A stretch of 64,000 nt of DNA from Actinoallomurus bryophytorum (GTDB lineage: Bacteria > Actinomycetota > Actinomycetes > Streptosporangiales > Streptosporangiaceae). The notes under the pieces are model-generated. The model was not told where the DNA came from. It searched no databases and saw only the letters and a program-made list of their open reading frames with translations. Numbering within the stretch: position 1 is the stretch's first letter; each line of letters begins with the position of its first letter. Shown here piece after piece: positions 35,351 to 44,585 of this stretch. The stretch covers positions 744,001 to 808,000 of the forward strand of contig NZ_VFOZ01000001.1 of assembly GCF_006716425.1 (NCBI RefSeq), given 5' to 3'. The translations under genes and the position numbers were made by a program.

Positions 35351-35899
35351 ATGGCCGCGCTCGCCAGCGAACTCGGACTTCCGGTCGGCACCTGGAACCT
35401 CGATCCGGCACACACCGAGATCTCTTTCATAATCCGGCACCTCATGACCAAGGTCCGGGGTACTTTCACCGACTTCACCGGGTCGATCGAGATCGCCGAG
35501 AAGGTCGAGGACTCCCGTACCAACGTCGAGATCCAGATCGCGTCGATCGACACGCGTAACGCCGACCGTGACGCCCACATCCGGTCCGCCGAGATCCTTG
35601 ACCTCGAGAACCACCCGGCGATCAAGTTCGAGGCCTCGGGCGTACGCCAGGACGGCGACAACTACCTCCTCGACGGCACGCTCACGGTCAGGAGCGTCAC
35701 GAACCCGATCACGCTCGCCGTCGAGTTCAACGGCACCAGCGAGGACCCCTGGGGCAAGACGCGCGCCGGATTCAGCGCCACCGCCTCGATCAGCCGCAAG
35801 GAGTACGGCGTCGAGTTCAACATCCCGTTCGGTGGCGACAAGGCCCTGCTCGGCGACAACGTGGACATTCTGCTCGAGATCCAGGCCGTCCACGCCTGA
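35351..35899 (+). CDS. YceI-family protein
   Basis: A 182-residue lipocalin-like YceI protein. The family binds isoprenoid-type lipids; this member has no signal peptide, so is cytoplasmic. GTWNLDPAHTEISFIIRHLM is the classic N-terminal motif, then IASIDTRNADRDAHIRSAE and LTVRSVTNPITLAVEF. The ATG at 35351 follows GGAGG by 5 bases. It is monocistronic, with an operator-like repeat before it and a terminator after it. Confidence 0.92.
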   Translation: MAALASELGLPVGTWNLDPAHTEISFIIRHLMTKVRGTFTDFTGSIEIAEKVEDSRTNVEIQIASIDTRNADRDAHIRSAEILDLENHPAIKFEASGVRQDGDNYLLDGTLTVRSVTNPITLAVEFNGTSEDPWGKTRAGFSATASISRKEYGVEFNIPFGGDKALLGDNVDILLEIQAVHA

Positions 35900-35965
35900 G
35901 CACACCGGTCAGGGCGTCCACGGGATCCATGTCCGTGGCGTCCACCCTCCGCGGCGGTTCGTGAC

Positions 35966-36001
35966 GAAGAGCACCAGGACGAATTCCGCCTGGTGCTCTT
36001 C
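35966..36001 (+). terminator. terminator after yceI-like gene
   Basis: GAAGAGCACCAGG (35966-35978) and CCTGGTGCTCTTC (35989-36001) form a perfect 13-bp stem with a 10-base loop. Confidence 0.8.
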
Positions 36002-36099
36002 TCCGTGTTGGCGAAGCCGACATTCGGGGTATCGCGGAACAGCAAAGGGGAGATCGGCGTTGATCCTTACGGGATCCGACGTGAGAGCGAGGTGGCCCA

Positions 36100-37056
36100 A
36101 TGGTGGCGACCACGAATAGTGGCAGGCGTGTCAGGCGGCCCGGACGGGCCGCCGACGGAGATCTGCTCGGCGCCTACCTGGACGAAATCGCCGCGACACC
36201 GCTGCTCGCCGCCGAACAGGAGATCGAGCTGGCACTGGCCATGGAGGCCGGACTGCTCGCGCACAACCATCTCGACAGCGGCACACGCCCGGAAGGCGCG
36301 ACCGTCGAGGAGCTGGAGGAGGTCGCGGCACGGGGCGACGCGGCCAAGGACCGTTTCATCCTGGCCAACCTCCGCCTGGTCGTCTCGGTCGCGCGGCGCT
36401 ATCCCACGGACGGCATGAGCCTGCTCGACCTGATCCAGGAGGGCACGATCGGCCTGATCCGGGCGGTCGAGGGTTTCGACCCGCGACGGGGTTTCAAGTT
36501 CTCCACCTACGCCACGTGGTGGATCCGGCAGGCGATCGGCCGCGCGCTGGCCAACTCGTCGCGATCGGTACGCCTCCCCGGGGCGGTCCACACCGACGTC
36601 AACCGGCTCCGCAAGGCACGCCGCGAGCTGGTCCTGCTCACGGGCTCCGAGCCCGCCGACGAGGAGCTCGCCGCCGAGCTCGACCTGCCGGTGGAGCGGA
36701 TCGGCGAACTGGACCGCTGGGACCGTACGCCGGCCAGCCTGGACGCCGTCGTCGGCGAGGACGAGGAGACCTCACTGGGCGACCTGCTCGCCGACGTGGA
36801 CGCTCCCTCGCCCGAGGACACCGCCATGGCCGGTGCCCAGCTCGAGATCATCGACGGCATGCTCGACCGGCTGGAGCCTCGCGAGGCCGTGGTCCTGCGG
36901 GCGCGTTACGGCCTGGAGGACGGCACCGAGCACAGCCGCCGCGAGATCGCGACGCGGCTCGGGGTATCCGCCGAGCGCGTACGGCAGATGGAGCTGGCAG
37001 CCTTGCGGCGCATGCGTGAGATGGCGCAGCGGCTGGACGCACCCCTCGCCGCCTGA
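36100..37056 (+). CDS. sigma-70 family RNA polymerase sigma factor
   Basis: A 318-residue group-2-like sigma factor. Region 1.2 is DLLGAYLDEIAATPLLAAEQ (21-40). Region 2 includes RFILANLRLVVSVARRYP, the core-binding LLDLIQEGTIGLIRAVEGFD and the -10-reading FKFSTYATWWIRQAI. Regions 3 (LTGSEPADEELAAEL) and 4 (REAVVLRARYGLEDG, VSAERVRQMELAALRRMR) follow. It lacks the long acidic N-terminus of the primary sigma factor, resembling Hrd-type alternative factors. No anti-sigma gene adjoins it. Confidence 0.93.
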   Translation: MVATTNSGRRVRRPGRAADGDLLGAYLDEIAATPLLAAEQEIELALAMEAGLLAHNHLDSGTRPEGATVEELEEVAARGDAAKDRFILANLRLVVSVARRYPTDGMSLLDLIQEGTIGLIRAVEGFDPRRGFKFSTYATWWIRQAIGRALANSSRSVRLPGAVHTDVNRLRKARRELVLLTGSEPADEELAAELDLPVERIGELDRWDRTPASLDAVVGEDEETSLGDLLADVDAPSPEDTAMAGAQLEIIDGMLDRLEPREAVVLRARYGLEDGTEHSRREIATRLGVSAERVRQMELAALRRMREMAQRLDAPLAA

Positions 37057-37072
37057 GCCGCGGTCCGGCGCC

Positions 37073-37453
37073 TCATGCGCCGAACCAGGTCAGAAAGTCC
37101 TCATGGCCGAACATCCGGGCCGTGTCGACGGCCGACGGGGTGCCCTCCCGCGGGTCGGCACCCGCGTCGAGCAGCGCGCGTACGACCTCGGGTTCCTTCT
37201 TGAAGACCGCTCCCGCCAAGGGCGTCTGTCCGCGGTCGTTGAGCCGTCCCGGGTCGGCGCCGCGCTCGACCAGCGCTCGTACCGTCGCCGCGTGGCCGTG
37301 GTAGGCGGCCAGCATGAGCAGAGTGTCTCCCGCCTCGTTGGTGAGGTCGACCGGCACGCCGGCGTCGACGTACGCGACCAGCGACTCGGTCGCACCCGAG
37401 CGGGCGAAGCCGAACACCTTGGTCGCGAACTCCACCAACTCTGGATCATTCAC
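37073..37453 (-). CDS. ankyrin-repeat protein
   Basis: A 126-residue soluble protein with about three ankyrin repeats: GDTLLMLAAYHGHAATVRAL (about 43-62), GQTPLAGAVFKKEPEVVRAL and a final partial unit ending DFLTWFGA. These are protein-binding modules; the partner is unknown. It is convergent with the sigma-factor gene, with 16 bases between the stops. Confidence 0.9.
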   Translation of the reverse strand: MNDPELVEFATKVFGFARSGATESLVAYVDAGVPVDLTNEAGDTLLMLAAYHGHAATVRALVERGADPGRLNDRGQTPLAGAVFKKEPEVVRALLDAGADPREGTPSAVDTARMFGHEDFLTWFGA

Positions 37454-37475
37454 CGGTCAAGCATCCCATGGAGAG

Positions 37476-37515
37476 ACGCCGGGGGGCGCGGGAGACGAAT
37501 CGCTCCCCCCGGCGT
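37476..37515 (-). terminator. hairpin between amidase-like and ankyrin genes
   Basis: ACGCCGGGGGG (37476-37486) and CCCCCCGGCGT (37505-37515) form an 11-bp stem with an 18-base loop, downstream of the amidase-like gene and upstream of the ankyrin gene. Confidence 0.5.
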
Positions 37516-37593
37516 GGTGCCTCCTGACGGTTCGGTGCTCTCGCTAGGCGTTCACCTCCTCGTTCGCGCCGCGTTCCCGCGACGCTCGTGCCA

Positions 37594-38229
37594 CTAGGCG
37601 ACTCCGACGGTCAGCCCTGCGACTGTCGCGTCGAGAGAGCTGGTCGTGATCGGCATGAGCAGCGGTTCGGTGACGCGGAACCGCTCCATGCCGCGCTTGG
37701 TCAGATGGATCCGCAGGTCGAGCCAGCCATCCTGGGTCCGGCATCCTCCCTCGTCGGGGAAGTGCAGATCACCGGCCGAGATGCGGGCGCCGGGGACGTA
37801 CACGGGCAGCAGGATCTGTGCCCGCGGCGCCAGGGCACGGCAGGTCGCCCGGATCGGCTCGGCACGCGCGGCCACGCGTGCGTGGTCCGCCGAGGCGGGT
37901 GCGATGCGGCCGAGCAGCGCCCCGGTGGGATCGCCGCCGGCGTCGCGCAGCATGGCGTGCGACGGGGCGCAGCCGAGGATGCCCGGATGGCCCGTGCCCG
38001 CGAACCGCCCGTCCATCCGGCCGATGCCCAGGACCTCCACCATGACGAGGTCGCCCGGTTCGGCTCCGACGATGCCGATCGGGCCGCACAGGACGTCGTC
38101 GCCCTCGCAGTTCAGCCGGATCGAGCCGCCGGCGATCATTTCGGCGACGGCGGGGATGTCGGGGTGCCAGCGGTTGTGACCGGGAACGTACTGCACGGTC
38201 CGGAGCGGTGCGGCGGGCGTGAACAGCAA
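37594..38229 (-). CDS. acetamidase/formamidase-like protein, internally reduced
   Basis: 211 residues, against 300-400 for the FmdA/AmdA family. Recognisable blocks in order are HPDIPAVAEMIAGGSIRLNC, GPIGIVGAEPGDLVMVEVL, GHPGILGCAPSHAML, ILLPVYVPGARISAGDLHFP and GWLDLRIHLTKRGMERF. Compared with the family, the segments between the blocks are shortened; the block I would expect around G-N-x-D-I-K-N is missing. Enzyme activity is therefore doubtful; it may be a degenerate or rebuilt amidase. The start is TTG. Confidence 0.65.
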   Translation of the reverse strand: MLFTPAAPLRTVQYVPGHNRWHPDIPAVAEMIAGGSIRLNCEGDDVLCGPIGIVGAEPGDLVMVEVLGIGRMDGRFAGTGHPGILGCAPSHAMLRDAGGDPTGALLGRIAPASADHARVAARAEPIRATCRALAPRAQILLPVYVPGARISAGDLHFPDEGGCRTQDGWLDLRIHLTKRGMERFRVTEPLLMPITTSSLDATVAGLTVGVA

Positions 38230-38378
38230 GTTGCCGGTCCCTTCTGTGCTGTCTCTCGCGGTCGATCTGCTGGGTCAATCCTGCACGTCAAGCTGTTTCA
38301 CGCGGGTTTCGCGGCTTTTAACGCGTCGTCAATTGAAATTCACCGGAACCCCGGGGAGGCGCGCGGCGTCCAAGGCCC

Positions 38379-40244
38379 ATGGGCTCCGACTCAGGCTCGG
38401 GCGCCCGGCCGGTCCTCGCGGTCGCGGCAGCCGGATTGATCATCGCCGGATGCGGCGCGGGCGGCGCCGCCACCTCCGTGCGTCCAGCGCCGTCCCTGCG
38501 GCTGGTCGCCTACGACGACTGCGGCGGGCTGCTCCGCGGCCTGCGCGAGGCCACCGCGGCACACGTCGGGCCGTACGGCCTGGCGGGTGACCCGATGATG
38601 CGCCCGCTGGCGAGCGGCCGCGTCCCGGGGGACGCGAAGGCGGCCCAGCAGGCCCCCGACACCACGCATTCGGCCACCAACGTCCAAGAACCCGGCATCG
38701 ACGAGCCCGACCTCGTCAAGACGGACGGCCGCCGCATCGTCACCGCCTCGCGCGGGCGGCTGCACGTGATCGACGCGGCCTCGCGCAAGGAGACCGGCAC
38801 GGCCGACCTGGGCGCCGGCACCACCTGGTCACCCGGTGAGCTGCTGCTCGGCGGGGACCGCGCGCTGGTGGTGCTGCGCCCGGCGATCACCTTCGCGCGC
38901 GACACCATCGGCGGTATCACCGACATCGCCCCGATCCCGCGCGGCCAGGGACCTCGGCTGGTCCTCGTCGACCTCAAGGGCGCCCCGCGCGTCGTGAGCT
39001 CCCTGCAGGCCGACGGCTCCTACGTGGACGCCCGGCAGGTCGGCTCGGTCGCCCGGCTGGTCGTCCGCTCGGCGCCCGCCATCACGTTCCCGTCGCGCCG
39101 TGGCGGCACCGACTCCGGCGCGACCGCGGCGAACCGCCGGGCCGTCGAGCACGCGCCGCTGGACTCCTGGCTGCCGCACTACAAGGTCACGCGCGGCGGC
39201 CGTACCGAGTCGCGCACGGTGCCGTGCGACCAGGTCAGCCACCCCGCGTCCTACACGGGGACGTCTCTGGTGTCGGTGCTGTCCGTCGACCTGGCCGGCG
39301 ACATGGCCGACGTCTCACCGGTGAGCGTCGTGGCCGGCGGCCAGACCGTGTACGGCTCGGGCACCGGCCTGTACGTTACGGACCGCCCGGCGACCGGCAC
39401 GGCGGACAGAACCGACATCTACCGGTTCGATCTCAACGGCTCCGGACCGCCGAGGTTCGCCGCGTCCGGTTCAGTCCCCGGTGACCTGCTGAACCAGTAC
39501 TCCTTGTCGGAGTACGCCGGGAACCTCCGTGTCGCCACCACGACCGGCCAGGTGCAGGTGCCCTGGGCCTCCCCCGGCACGACACCGCCGACCGAGAGCG
39601 CCGTGTACGTCCTGGCACGCCACGGCGGGCGTCTGGAGCAGGTGGGACGGCTCGGCGGTCTCGGCCGCGGCGAGCGCATCCACGCCGTACGCTTCGCCGG
39701 GCCGTCCGGCTACGTGGTGACCTTCCGGCAGACCGACCCGCTCTACGCCCTCGACCTACGCGACCCGGCCAAGCCGCGTGCTACCGGCGAGCTGAAGATC
39801 AGCGGCTACTCGGCGTACCTGCATCCGGCCGGCGACGGACGGCTCATCGGCGTCGGCCAGCACACCGACGCGAAGGGACGGCCGCTGGGCACCCAGGTGT
39901 CGCTGTTCGACGTGTCCGACCCGGCCGCTCCGCGGCGGCTGAGCGCGTACACCGTGCCGTCGACCTGGTCGATGGCCGAGTTCGACCCCCACGCGTTCCT
40001 GTACTGGCCGCAGAGCGGGCTGACCGTCGTCCCGATGGCCGGGCCGGGCAAGGACGGCGCGCTGGCGCTGACCGTGACCCCGGCGGGGGTGCGGCGGCTG
40101 GGCGAGGTGGACCCGCCGAAGGCCGCGGGCGCCGTCCAGCGCGCCCTGGTCGTCGGCGGCACGCTGTGGACGCTCACTCCCTCGGGACTGCAGGCCGGCG
40201 ACGCCACGACCCTCGCCAGGACCGCCTGGGTGCCGTTCTCCTGA
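38379..40244 (+). CDS. beta-propeller lipoprotein
   Basis: A 621-residue exported lipoprotein (signal PVLAVAAAGLIIAGCG; lipobox IAGC) matching the bacterial beta-propeller family (Beta_propel). NVQEPGIDEPDLVKTDGRRI is its hallmark. Repeated blades follow, such as GPRLVLVDLKG, VSVLSVDLAGDMADVSP, YALDLRDPAKPRATGELKI and VSLFDVSDPAAPRRLSAY. Probably a cell-surface protein; the ligand is unknown. It is convergent with ddl, with only 6 bases between the stops. The start could be a few codons off. Confidence 0.85.
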   Translation: MGSDSGSGARPVLAVAAAGLIIAGCGAGGAATSVRPAPSLRLVAYDDCGGLLRGLREATAAHVGPYGLAGDPMMRPLASGRVPGDAKAAQQAPDTTHSATNVQEPGIDEPDLVKTDGRRIVTASRGRLHVIDAASRKETGTADLGAGTTWSPGELLLGGDRALVVLRPAITFARDTIGGITDIAPIPRGQGPRLVLVDLKGAPRVVSSLQADGSYVDARQVGSVARLVVRSAPAITFPSRRGGTDSGATAANRRAVEHAPLDSWLPHYKVTRGGRTESRTVPCDQVSHPASYTGTSLVSVLSVDLAGDMADVSPVSVVAGGQTVYGSGTGLYVTDRPATGTADRTDIYRFDLNGSGPPRFAASGSVPGDLLNQYSLSEYAGNLRVATTTGQVQVPWASPGTTPPTESAVYVLARHGGRLEQVGRLGGLGRGERIHAVRFAGPSGYVVTFRQTDPLYALDLRDPAKPRATGELKISGYSAYLHPAGDGRLIGVGQHTDAKGRPLGTQVSLFDVSDPAAPRRLSAYTVPSTWSMAEFDPHAFLYWPQSGLTVVPMAGPGKDGALALTVTPAGVRRLGEVDPPKAAGAVQRALVVGGTLWTLTPSGLQAGDATTLARTAWVPFS

Positions 40245-40250
40245 ACGGCG

Positions 40251-41348
40251 TCAGCGCAGGCCGGTGGGGCGCCGCAGGGCCGTACGGATCCAGCGGTCGA
40301 CCAGGGCCGGGTAGTCCAGGCCGGTGGCGGCCCACATCTTCGGGAACGCCGAGGCGGGCGTGCAGCCGGGCATCGTGTTGATCTCGTTGAGGATGATCTC
40401 GCCGCCGGGGGTGTAGAAGAAGTCGACCCGGGCGAGGCCCTCACAGCCCAGCGCCTCGAATGCCCGCACCGACAGCCTGCGGACCTCCTCGATCACGGCG
40501 GGCGGAAGGTCCGGCGGGATGTCGATGCGCAGGTCGGCATCCAGGTACTTGGCGTCGAAGTCGTAGTAGTCGTGACCGGAGCCGACGCGCACCTCGGCGG
40601 GCAGGCTGGCCTCCGCCGGGTCGTCGTCGAGGCCCTCCAGGACCCCGCACTCGATCTCCCGGCCCTCGATCGCCGCCTCGACGATCACCTTGGGGTCGTG
40701 TTCGCGCGCGGCCTCGACCGCGGCCTCCAGCTCCGGTTCGGCGTCGACCCGGGAGATGCCCATGCTGGAACCGGCCCGCGCCGGCTTGACGAACACCGGC
40801 CAGCCGAGCTCCTTGATCTCATCCACGACCCGCTTGCGCTCGCGCCGCCAGTGGCGGTCGCCGACCACGACGTGCGGCCCGACCGGGAGCCCGGCACCCT
40901 CCCAGACGACCTTCATGAAGCCCTTGTCCATGCTGGCGGCGCTGGCGAACACCCCCGCGCCCACGTAGCGGACCCCGGCCAGCTCGAGCAGACCCTGGAT
41001 CGTGCCGTCCTCGCCGTACGGGCCGTGGAGCAGCGGCAGCACCACGTCGACGTCGCCGAGCGCCCGCGGCACCTCGCCGGGCTCCACGACGATGAGGTCG
41101 CCGCCGGGCGTGCCGAAGGGAAGGGCGAGAGGCAGGCCCTCGCCGCTCACCTCGGGCAGGTCGCCGTCCTCGATCGCGAGCCGCTGCCCGGAGGCCAGGA
41201 CCCACCTGCCGTCACGGGCGATGCCCACCGGGACGATCTCATAGCGGTCCTCGTCGATCGCCGCCATGACGCTGCCCGCGGTCAGGCAGGAGATCGCATG
41301 CTCCGAGCTGCGGCCACCGAAAACGACGGCGACACGGATCTTGCCCAT
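40251..41348 (-). CDS. ddl: D-alanine--D-alanine ligase
   Basis: A 365-residue ATP-grasp ligase making the D-Ala-D-Ala dipeptide of peptidoglycan. The start at 41348 (MGKIRVAVVFGGRSSEHAIS) has AGAGGTGG upstream. LLHGPYGEDGTIQGLLEL, FVKPARAGSSMGISRV, GCEGLARVDFF and ILNEINTMPGCTPASAFP are the ATP and substrate motifs. The Tyr in the YDFDAKYL region suggests a normal ligase, not the lactate-using vancomycin-resistance type. It lies downstream of the trans-sulfuration enzyme gene and gpsA. Confidence 0.95.
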   Translation of the reverse strand: MGKIRVAVVFGGRSSEHAISCLTAGSVMAAIDEDRYEIVPVGIARDGRWVLASGQRLAIEDGDLPEVSGEGLPLALPFGTPGGDLIVVEPGEVPRALGDVDVVLPLLHGPYGEDGTIQGLLELAGVRYVGAGVFASAASMDKGFMKVVWEGAGLPVGPHVVVGDRHWRRERKRVVDEIKELGWPVFVKPARAGSSMGISRVDAEPELEAAVEAAREHDPKVIVEAAIEGREIECGVLEGLDDDPAEASLPAEVRVGSGHDYYDFDAKYLDADLRIDIPPDLPPAVIEEVRRLSVRAFEALGCEGLARVDFFYTPGGEIILNEINTMPGCTPASAFPKMWAATGLDYPALVDRWIRTALRRPTGLR

Positions 41349-41440
41349 GCATCCACCTCTTCTCGCCTGCGTCAGGACTCGCGAGGCCTCGACCATACAT
41401 GGCATTTCGCCTGGTCGACGGCACCGGAAGTCCCGCCCGA

Positions 41441-42703
41441 TTACGAGATGAATGCCCCGTCCTGGGTCCCGGTCCGCCCCAGCGCGGTCAAGGCATTGTT
41501 GACATCGACGATCAGGTCGTCGGCGTCCTCGAGCCCGATAGAGAAGCGCACGGCGCCCGGATCGATGCCCGCGGCGGCCAATACCCCGGCGTCCATCTGC
41601 CGATGCGTGGTGGAGGCGATGTGGCCGGCCAGCGTGTGGGTGCCCCCCAGGGACGTCGCCACCGTGGCGAGCCGAAGGCCGTCCGCCAGGGCCATGCCGG
41701 CCGCGGGTCCGCCGCGTGGCGTGATCGTGACGATCGCGCCGAACCGCGTACCCTCCGGCCCGGAGTCGAAGAGCCGGCGGGCCGTCTCGTGGCCCGGGTG
41801 CCCCGGCAGGCCCGGATAGTCCACCCTGGCGACGGCCGGATGCCGCGCCACGGCGGCGGCGAGCAGTGCGGCGGTGTCGCACTGGCGGCGCACCCGCAGC
41901 GGGAGCGTCTGCAGGCCGCGGCGCAGTAGGAACGCCTCATCGGGCGCGAGCATGCCGCCCGTGTGGATCCGTACCGCGCGTACGGGCCCGATCAGCCCGG
42001 TCCGCCCCACGACGACACCACCGGTGGAGTCGCTGTGCCCGCCGATGTACTTGGTGGCCGAGTGGACGACCAGATCCGCGCCGTGCTCCAGCGGACGGCA
42101 CACCACCGGCGTCGCGAACGTCGAGTCGACCACCAGCAGCGCGCCGGCCTCGTGCGCGGCCTCGGCCAGCGCGGGCAGGTCGGCGACGGCCATGGTGGGG
42201 TTCGCCAGGGTCTCGGCCCACACGATCCGCGTCTCGGGCCGGATCGCCGCGCGTACCTTCGCCAGGTCGGTCATGTCGACGAAGTCGGTGCGTACACCGA
42301 ACCTCGACATCAGCTCGGTGAGGAGACCGTAGGTGCCGCCGTACGCCGCGGCCGGCGCCACGACGTGCGCGCCGGCGTGCGTGAACGCCAAGAGGGCCGC
42401 GGTGATGGCGGCCATGCCGGAGGCGAACGCCTGACCGGCCACGCCGCCGCCGGCACGGACGCCCTCCAGGGCGGCCACCGCCTCGGCGAACGCGTCGGAG
42501 GTCGGGTTGTCCACGCGACTGTAGGTGTAGCCGGGCGCCCGGTCCCCGAGCACGTCGGCGTACTCCTGGGAGGTCTCGAAGGCGAACGTGGCGCTGCGCC
42601 ACACGGGGGTGCCGAGCGGGGTCTGGCTCGGAACGGGGAGCGGCGGCAGGTGCACCGCGCGGGTGTTCTCCCCAGGAGGGGGTGTGTCGGGCATCTCATC
42701 CAT
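41441..42703 (-). CDS. PLP-dependent trans-sulfuration enzyme (Cys/Met family)
   Basis: A 420-residue enzyme of the cystathionine gamma-synthase/lyase family. TYSRVDNPTSDAFAEAVAAL, FASGMAAITAALLAF and the PLP-lysine motif HSATKYIGGHSDSTGG (about 205-220) are present, with a C-terminal FSIGLEDADDLIVD. Synthase and lyase cannot be told apart by eye. The start is at 42703 or 42694. It lies 12 bases downstream of gpsA, probably in one operon. Confidence 0.9.
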   Translation of the reverse strand: MDEMPDTPPPGENTRAVHLPPLPVPSQTPLGTPVWRSATFAFETSQEYADVLGDRAPGYTYSRVDNPTSDAFAEAVAALEGVRAGGGVAGQAFASGMAAITAALLAFTHAGAHVVAPAAAYGGTYGLLTELMSRFGVRTDFVDMTDLAKVRAAIRPETRIVWAETLANPTMAVADLPALAEAAHEAGALLVVDSTFATPVVCRPLEHGADLVVHSATKYIGGHSDSTGGVVVGRTGLIGPVRAVRIHTGGMLAPDEAFLLRRGLQTLPLRVRRQCDTAALLAAAVARHPAVARVDYPGLPGHPGHETARRLFDSGPEGTRFGAIVTITPRGGPAAGMALADGLRLATVATSLGGTHTLAGHIASTTHRQMDAGVLAAAGIDPGAVRFSIGLEDADDLIVDVNNALTALGRTGTQDGAFIS

Positions 42704-42714
42704 GTGATCGGGCC

Positions 42715-43719
42715 TCAGACTCCGTAGCGTTCCGGCTTGGGGGTTCGTGACATCAGCAGCCGGCCGGCCTCCACCGGGCTCAGGCCGCCGTGCATGACGG
42801 CCACGATGCCCTCGGTGATCGGCATCTCCACGTGGTGCGTCCGCGCGAGTTCGAGCACGGCGTCGCAGGACTTGACGCCCTCGGCGGTCTGTTTGGTCGC
42901 GGCGATGACCTCCTCCAGGCTCATGCCACGGCCGAGGTTCTCCCCGAACGTCCGGTTGCGTGACAGTGGCGAGCTGCACGTGGCGACGAGGTCGCCCATG
43001 CCCGCGAGCCCGGCGAACGTGTGCTGGTCGGCGCCGAGCACCCCGCCGAGCCGGGCGATCTCCGCGAGCCCGCGGGTCATCACGAGGGCGCTCGCGTTGT
43101 CGCCCATGCCCATGCCGACCGCGATGCCGACGGCGAGGGCGATGACGTTCTTGACCGCCCCGCCCAGCTCGCAGCCGACCACGTCGCGGTTGGTGTACGC
43201 GCGGAAGTAGGGGGTCATGCAGGCGAGCTGGAGCTTCTGGGCGGTCGGCTCGTCGGTGCAGGCGACGACGGCGGCCGACGGCTGCTCCAGGGCGATCTCC
43301 CGGGCGAGGTTGGGCCCGCTGACCACCGCGACCCGCTCGTCCGGCACCTCCGCCACCTCGCGGATCACCTCGCTCATCCGCTTGCACGTGCCGAGCTCGA
43401 TGCCCTTCATCAGGCTCACCAGCACCGCGTCGTCGCTGATCAGCGGCCGCCACTCCGACAGGTTGGCGCGCAGCGTCTGGGCCGGTACGGCCAGGACGAC
43501 GTAGGAAGCGCCGTCGAGCGCCTCGACGACGTCCGTCGTGGCGCGCAGGCGCTCGGGCAGCGGGCAGTCCGGGAGATAGTCGGGGTTGCGCCGGGTCTCA
43601 TTGATCGCGTCGACGACGTCCGTGCGGCGGCCCCACATCGTGACGTCGCCACCGGCGTCGGCGAGCACCTTGGCGAACACGGTGCCCCATGACCCTGCCC
43701 CGAGTACGGCGATCTTCAA
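42715..43719 (-). CDS. gpsA: glycerol-3-phosphate dehydrogenase (NAD(P)+)
   Basis: A 334-residue enzyme making sn-glycerol-3-phosphate for phospholipids. The Rossmann motif is [18 protein letters not shown] (4-21); [19 protein letters not shown] contains the catalytic Lys, and [20 protein letters not shown] is the C-terminal signature. The TTG start overlaps the plsC stop (TTGA), so it is translationally coupled to the acyltransferase that uses its product. Confidence 0.96.
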   Translation of the reverse strand: MKIAVLGAGSWGTVFAKVLADAGGDVTMWGRRTDVVDAINETRRNPDYLPDCPLPERLRATTDVVEALDGASYVVLAVPAQTLRANLSEWRPLISDDAVLVSLMKGIELGTCKRMSEVIREVAEVPDERVAVVSGPNLAREIALEQPSAAVVACTDEPTAQKLQLACMTPYFRAYTNRDVVGCELGGAVKNVIALAVGIAVGMGMGDNASALVMTRGLAEIARLGGVLGADQHTFAGLAGMGDLVATCSSPLSRNRTFGENLGRGMSLEEVIAATKQTAEGVKSCDAVLELARTHHVEMPITEGIVAVMHGGLSPVEAGRLLMSRTPKPERYGV

Positions 43720-44504
43720 GAGGCCTTGGCCTCCTTGTCCTTGTCGTTGCCGTCCTTGTCGTTGCCGCCCTTGTCGTTGCCGTCCTTGCCCCCGCGTGCC
43801 GCGCGGGACGCCTCGTGGTGGTCATAGAGCTTCTCCGGCGGCTTTTCGCCGCGCAGCTCGCCGAGCAGGTCGGCGATGGCCCGCATGATGTCCGCGGTGG
43901 CGGCCGTGAGCGTCTCGGCGTCGAGCGGCTTGCCCTCGTACTTCGACAGGTCGACCGGGGGACCCGCGATGACGTGCATCGTCTTGCGGGGGAACGGCCG
44001 GATCTTCTTCGTACCGTACCGCCACAGCTCGTGCGCTCCCCAGTGCGCGACGGGGACCACGGGGACGCCGGTGGCGAGGGCGACTCTGGCCGCGCCGGTC
44101 TTGCCGGTCATCGGCCACAGGTCGGGGTCGCGGGTGCAGGTCCCCTCGGGGTAGAAGATCAGGCACTCCCCGCCGCGCACGCCCTTCTCGGCGTCCCGTA
44201 GCGCCAGGCCGGCGTCCGTACGGTCGCGGTAGACCGGGATCTGCCCGGTACGGCGGAGGATGTGGCCGACGACCTTGCTCTTGAAGACCGAGGCCTTGGC
44301 GAGGTAGACCGGGAACCGGCCGGCCCGGTTGATGAAATGGGCGAGGACCAGCGGGTCGGACTCCGACAGGTGATTGGGCGCGATGATCACGCCGCCGTCA
44401 CGCGGGACGTTCTCCTGGCCCTTCCAGTCGCGCTTCAGCAGGTTGAACAGCAACGGCCGCAGGATCCCCACCACGATCGTGCGCCATAGCGGCGAATGCT
44501 CCAC
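43716..44504 (-). CDS. 1-acyl-glycerol-3-phosphate acyltransferase (PlsC-like)
   Basis: A 262-residue membrane-associated acyltransferase. NHLSESD (about 45-51) is the catalytic HxxxxD motif; [12 protein letters not shown] is the substrate-binding motif. The C-terminus is a low-complexity tail, [19 protein letters not shown], from a short tandem DNA repeat (43732-43790). The GTG start follows GGAGATGG. It is coupled to gpsA and so part of a phosphatidic-acid synthesis unit. Confidence 0.92.
   Translation of the reverse strand: MEHSPLWRTIVVGILRPLLFNLLKRDWKGQENVPRDGGVIIAPNHLSESDPLVLAHFINRAGRFPVYLAKASVFKSKVVGHILRRTGQIPVYRDRTDAGLALRDAEKGVRGGECLIFYPEGTCTRDPDLWPMTGKTGAARVALATGVPVVPVAHWGAHELWRYGTKKIRPFPRKTMHVIAGPPVDLSKYEGKPLDAETLTAATADIMRAIADLLGELRGEKPPEKLYDHHEASRAARGGKDGNDKGGNDKDGNDKDKEAKAS
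43732..43790 (-). repeat. in-frame repeat coding the PlsC tail
   Basis: TTGTCGTTGCCGTCC-like 15-base units repeat about three to four times near the plsC stop and encode GNDKDGNDK. They preserve the frame. Confidence 0.6.
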
Positions 44505-44585
44505 TGCCCATCTCCTAGGTTCGTCCCCGCGAACTGCGGGGTCCGGTCAAGTCTCGCGGTTGGTTCCGCATAGTGTCGACCCACG

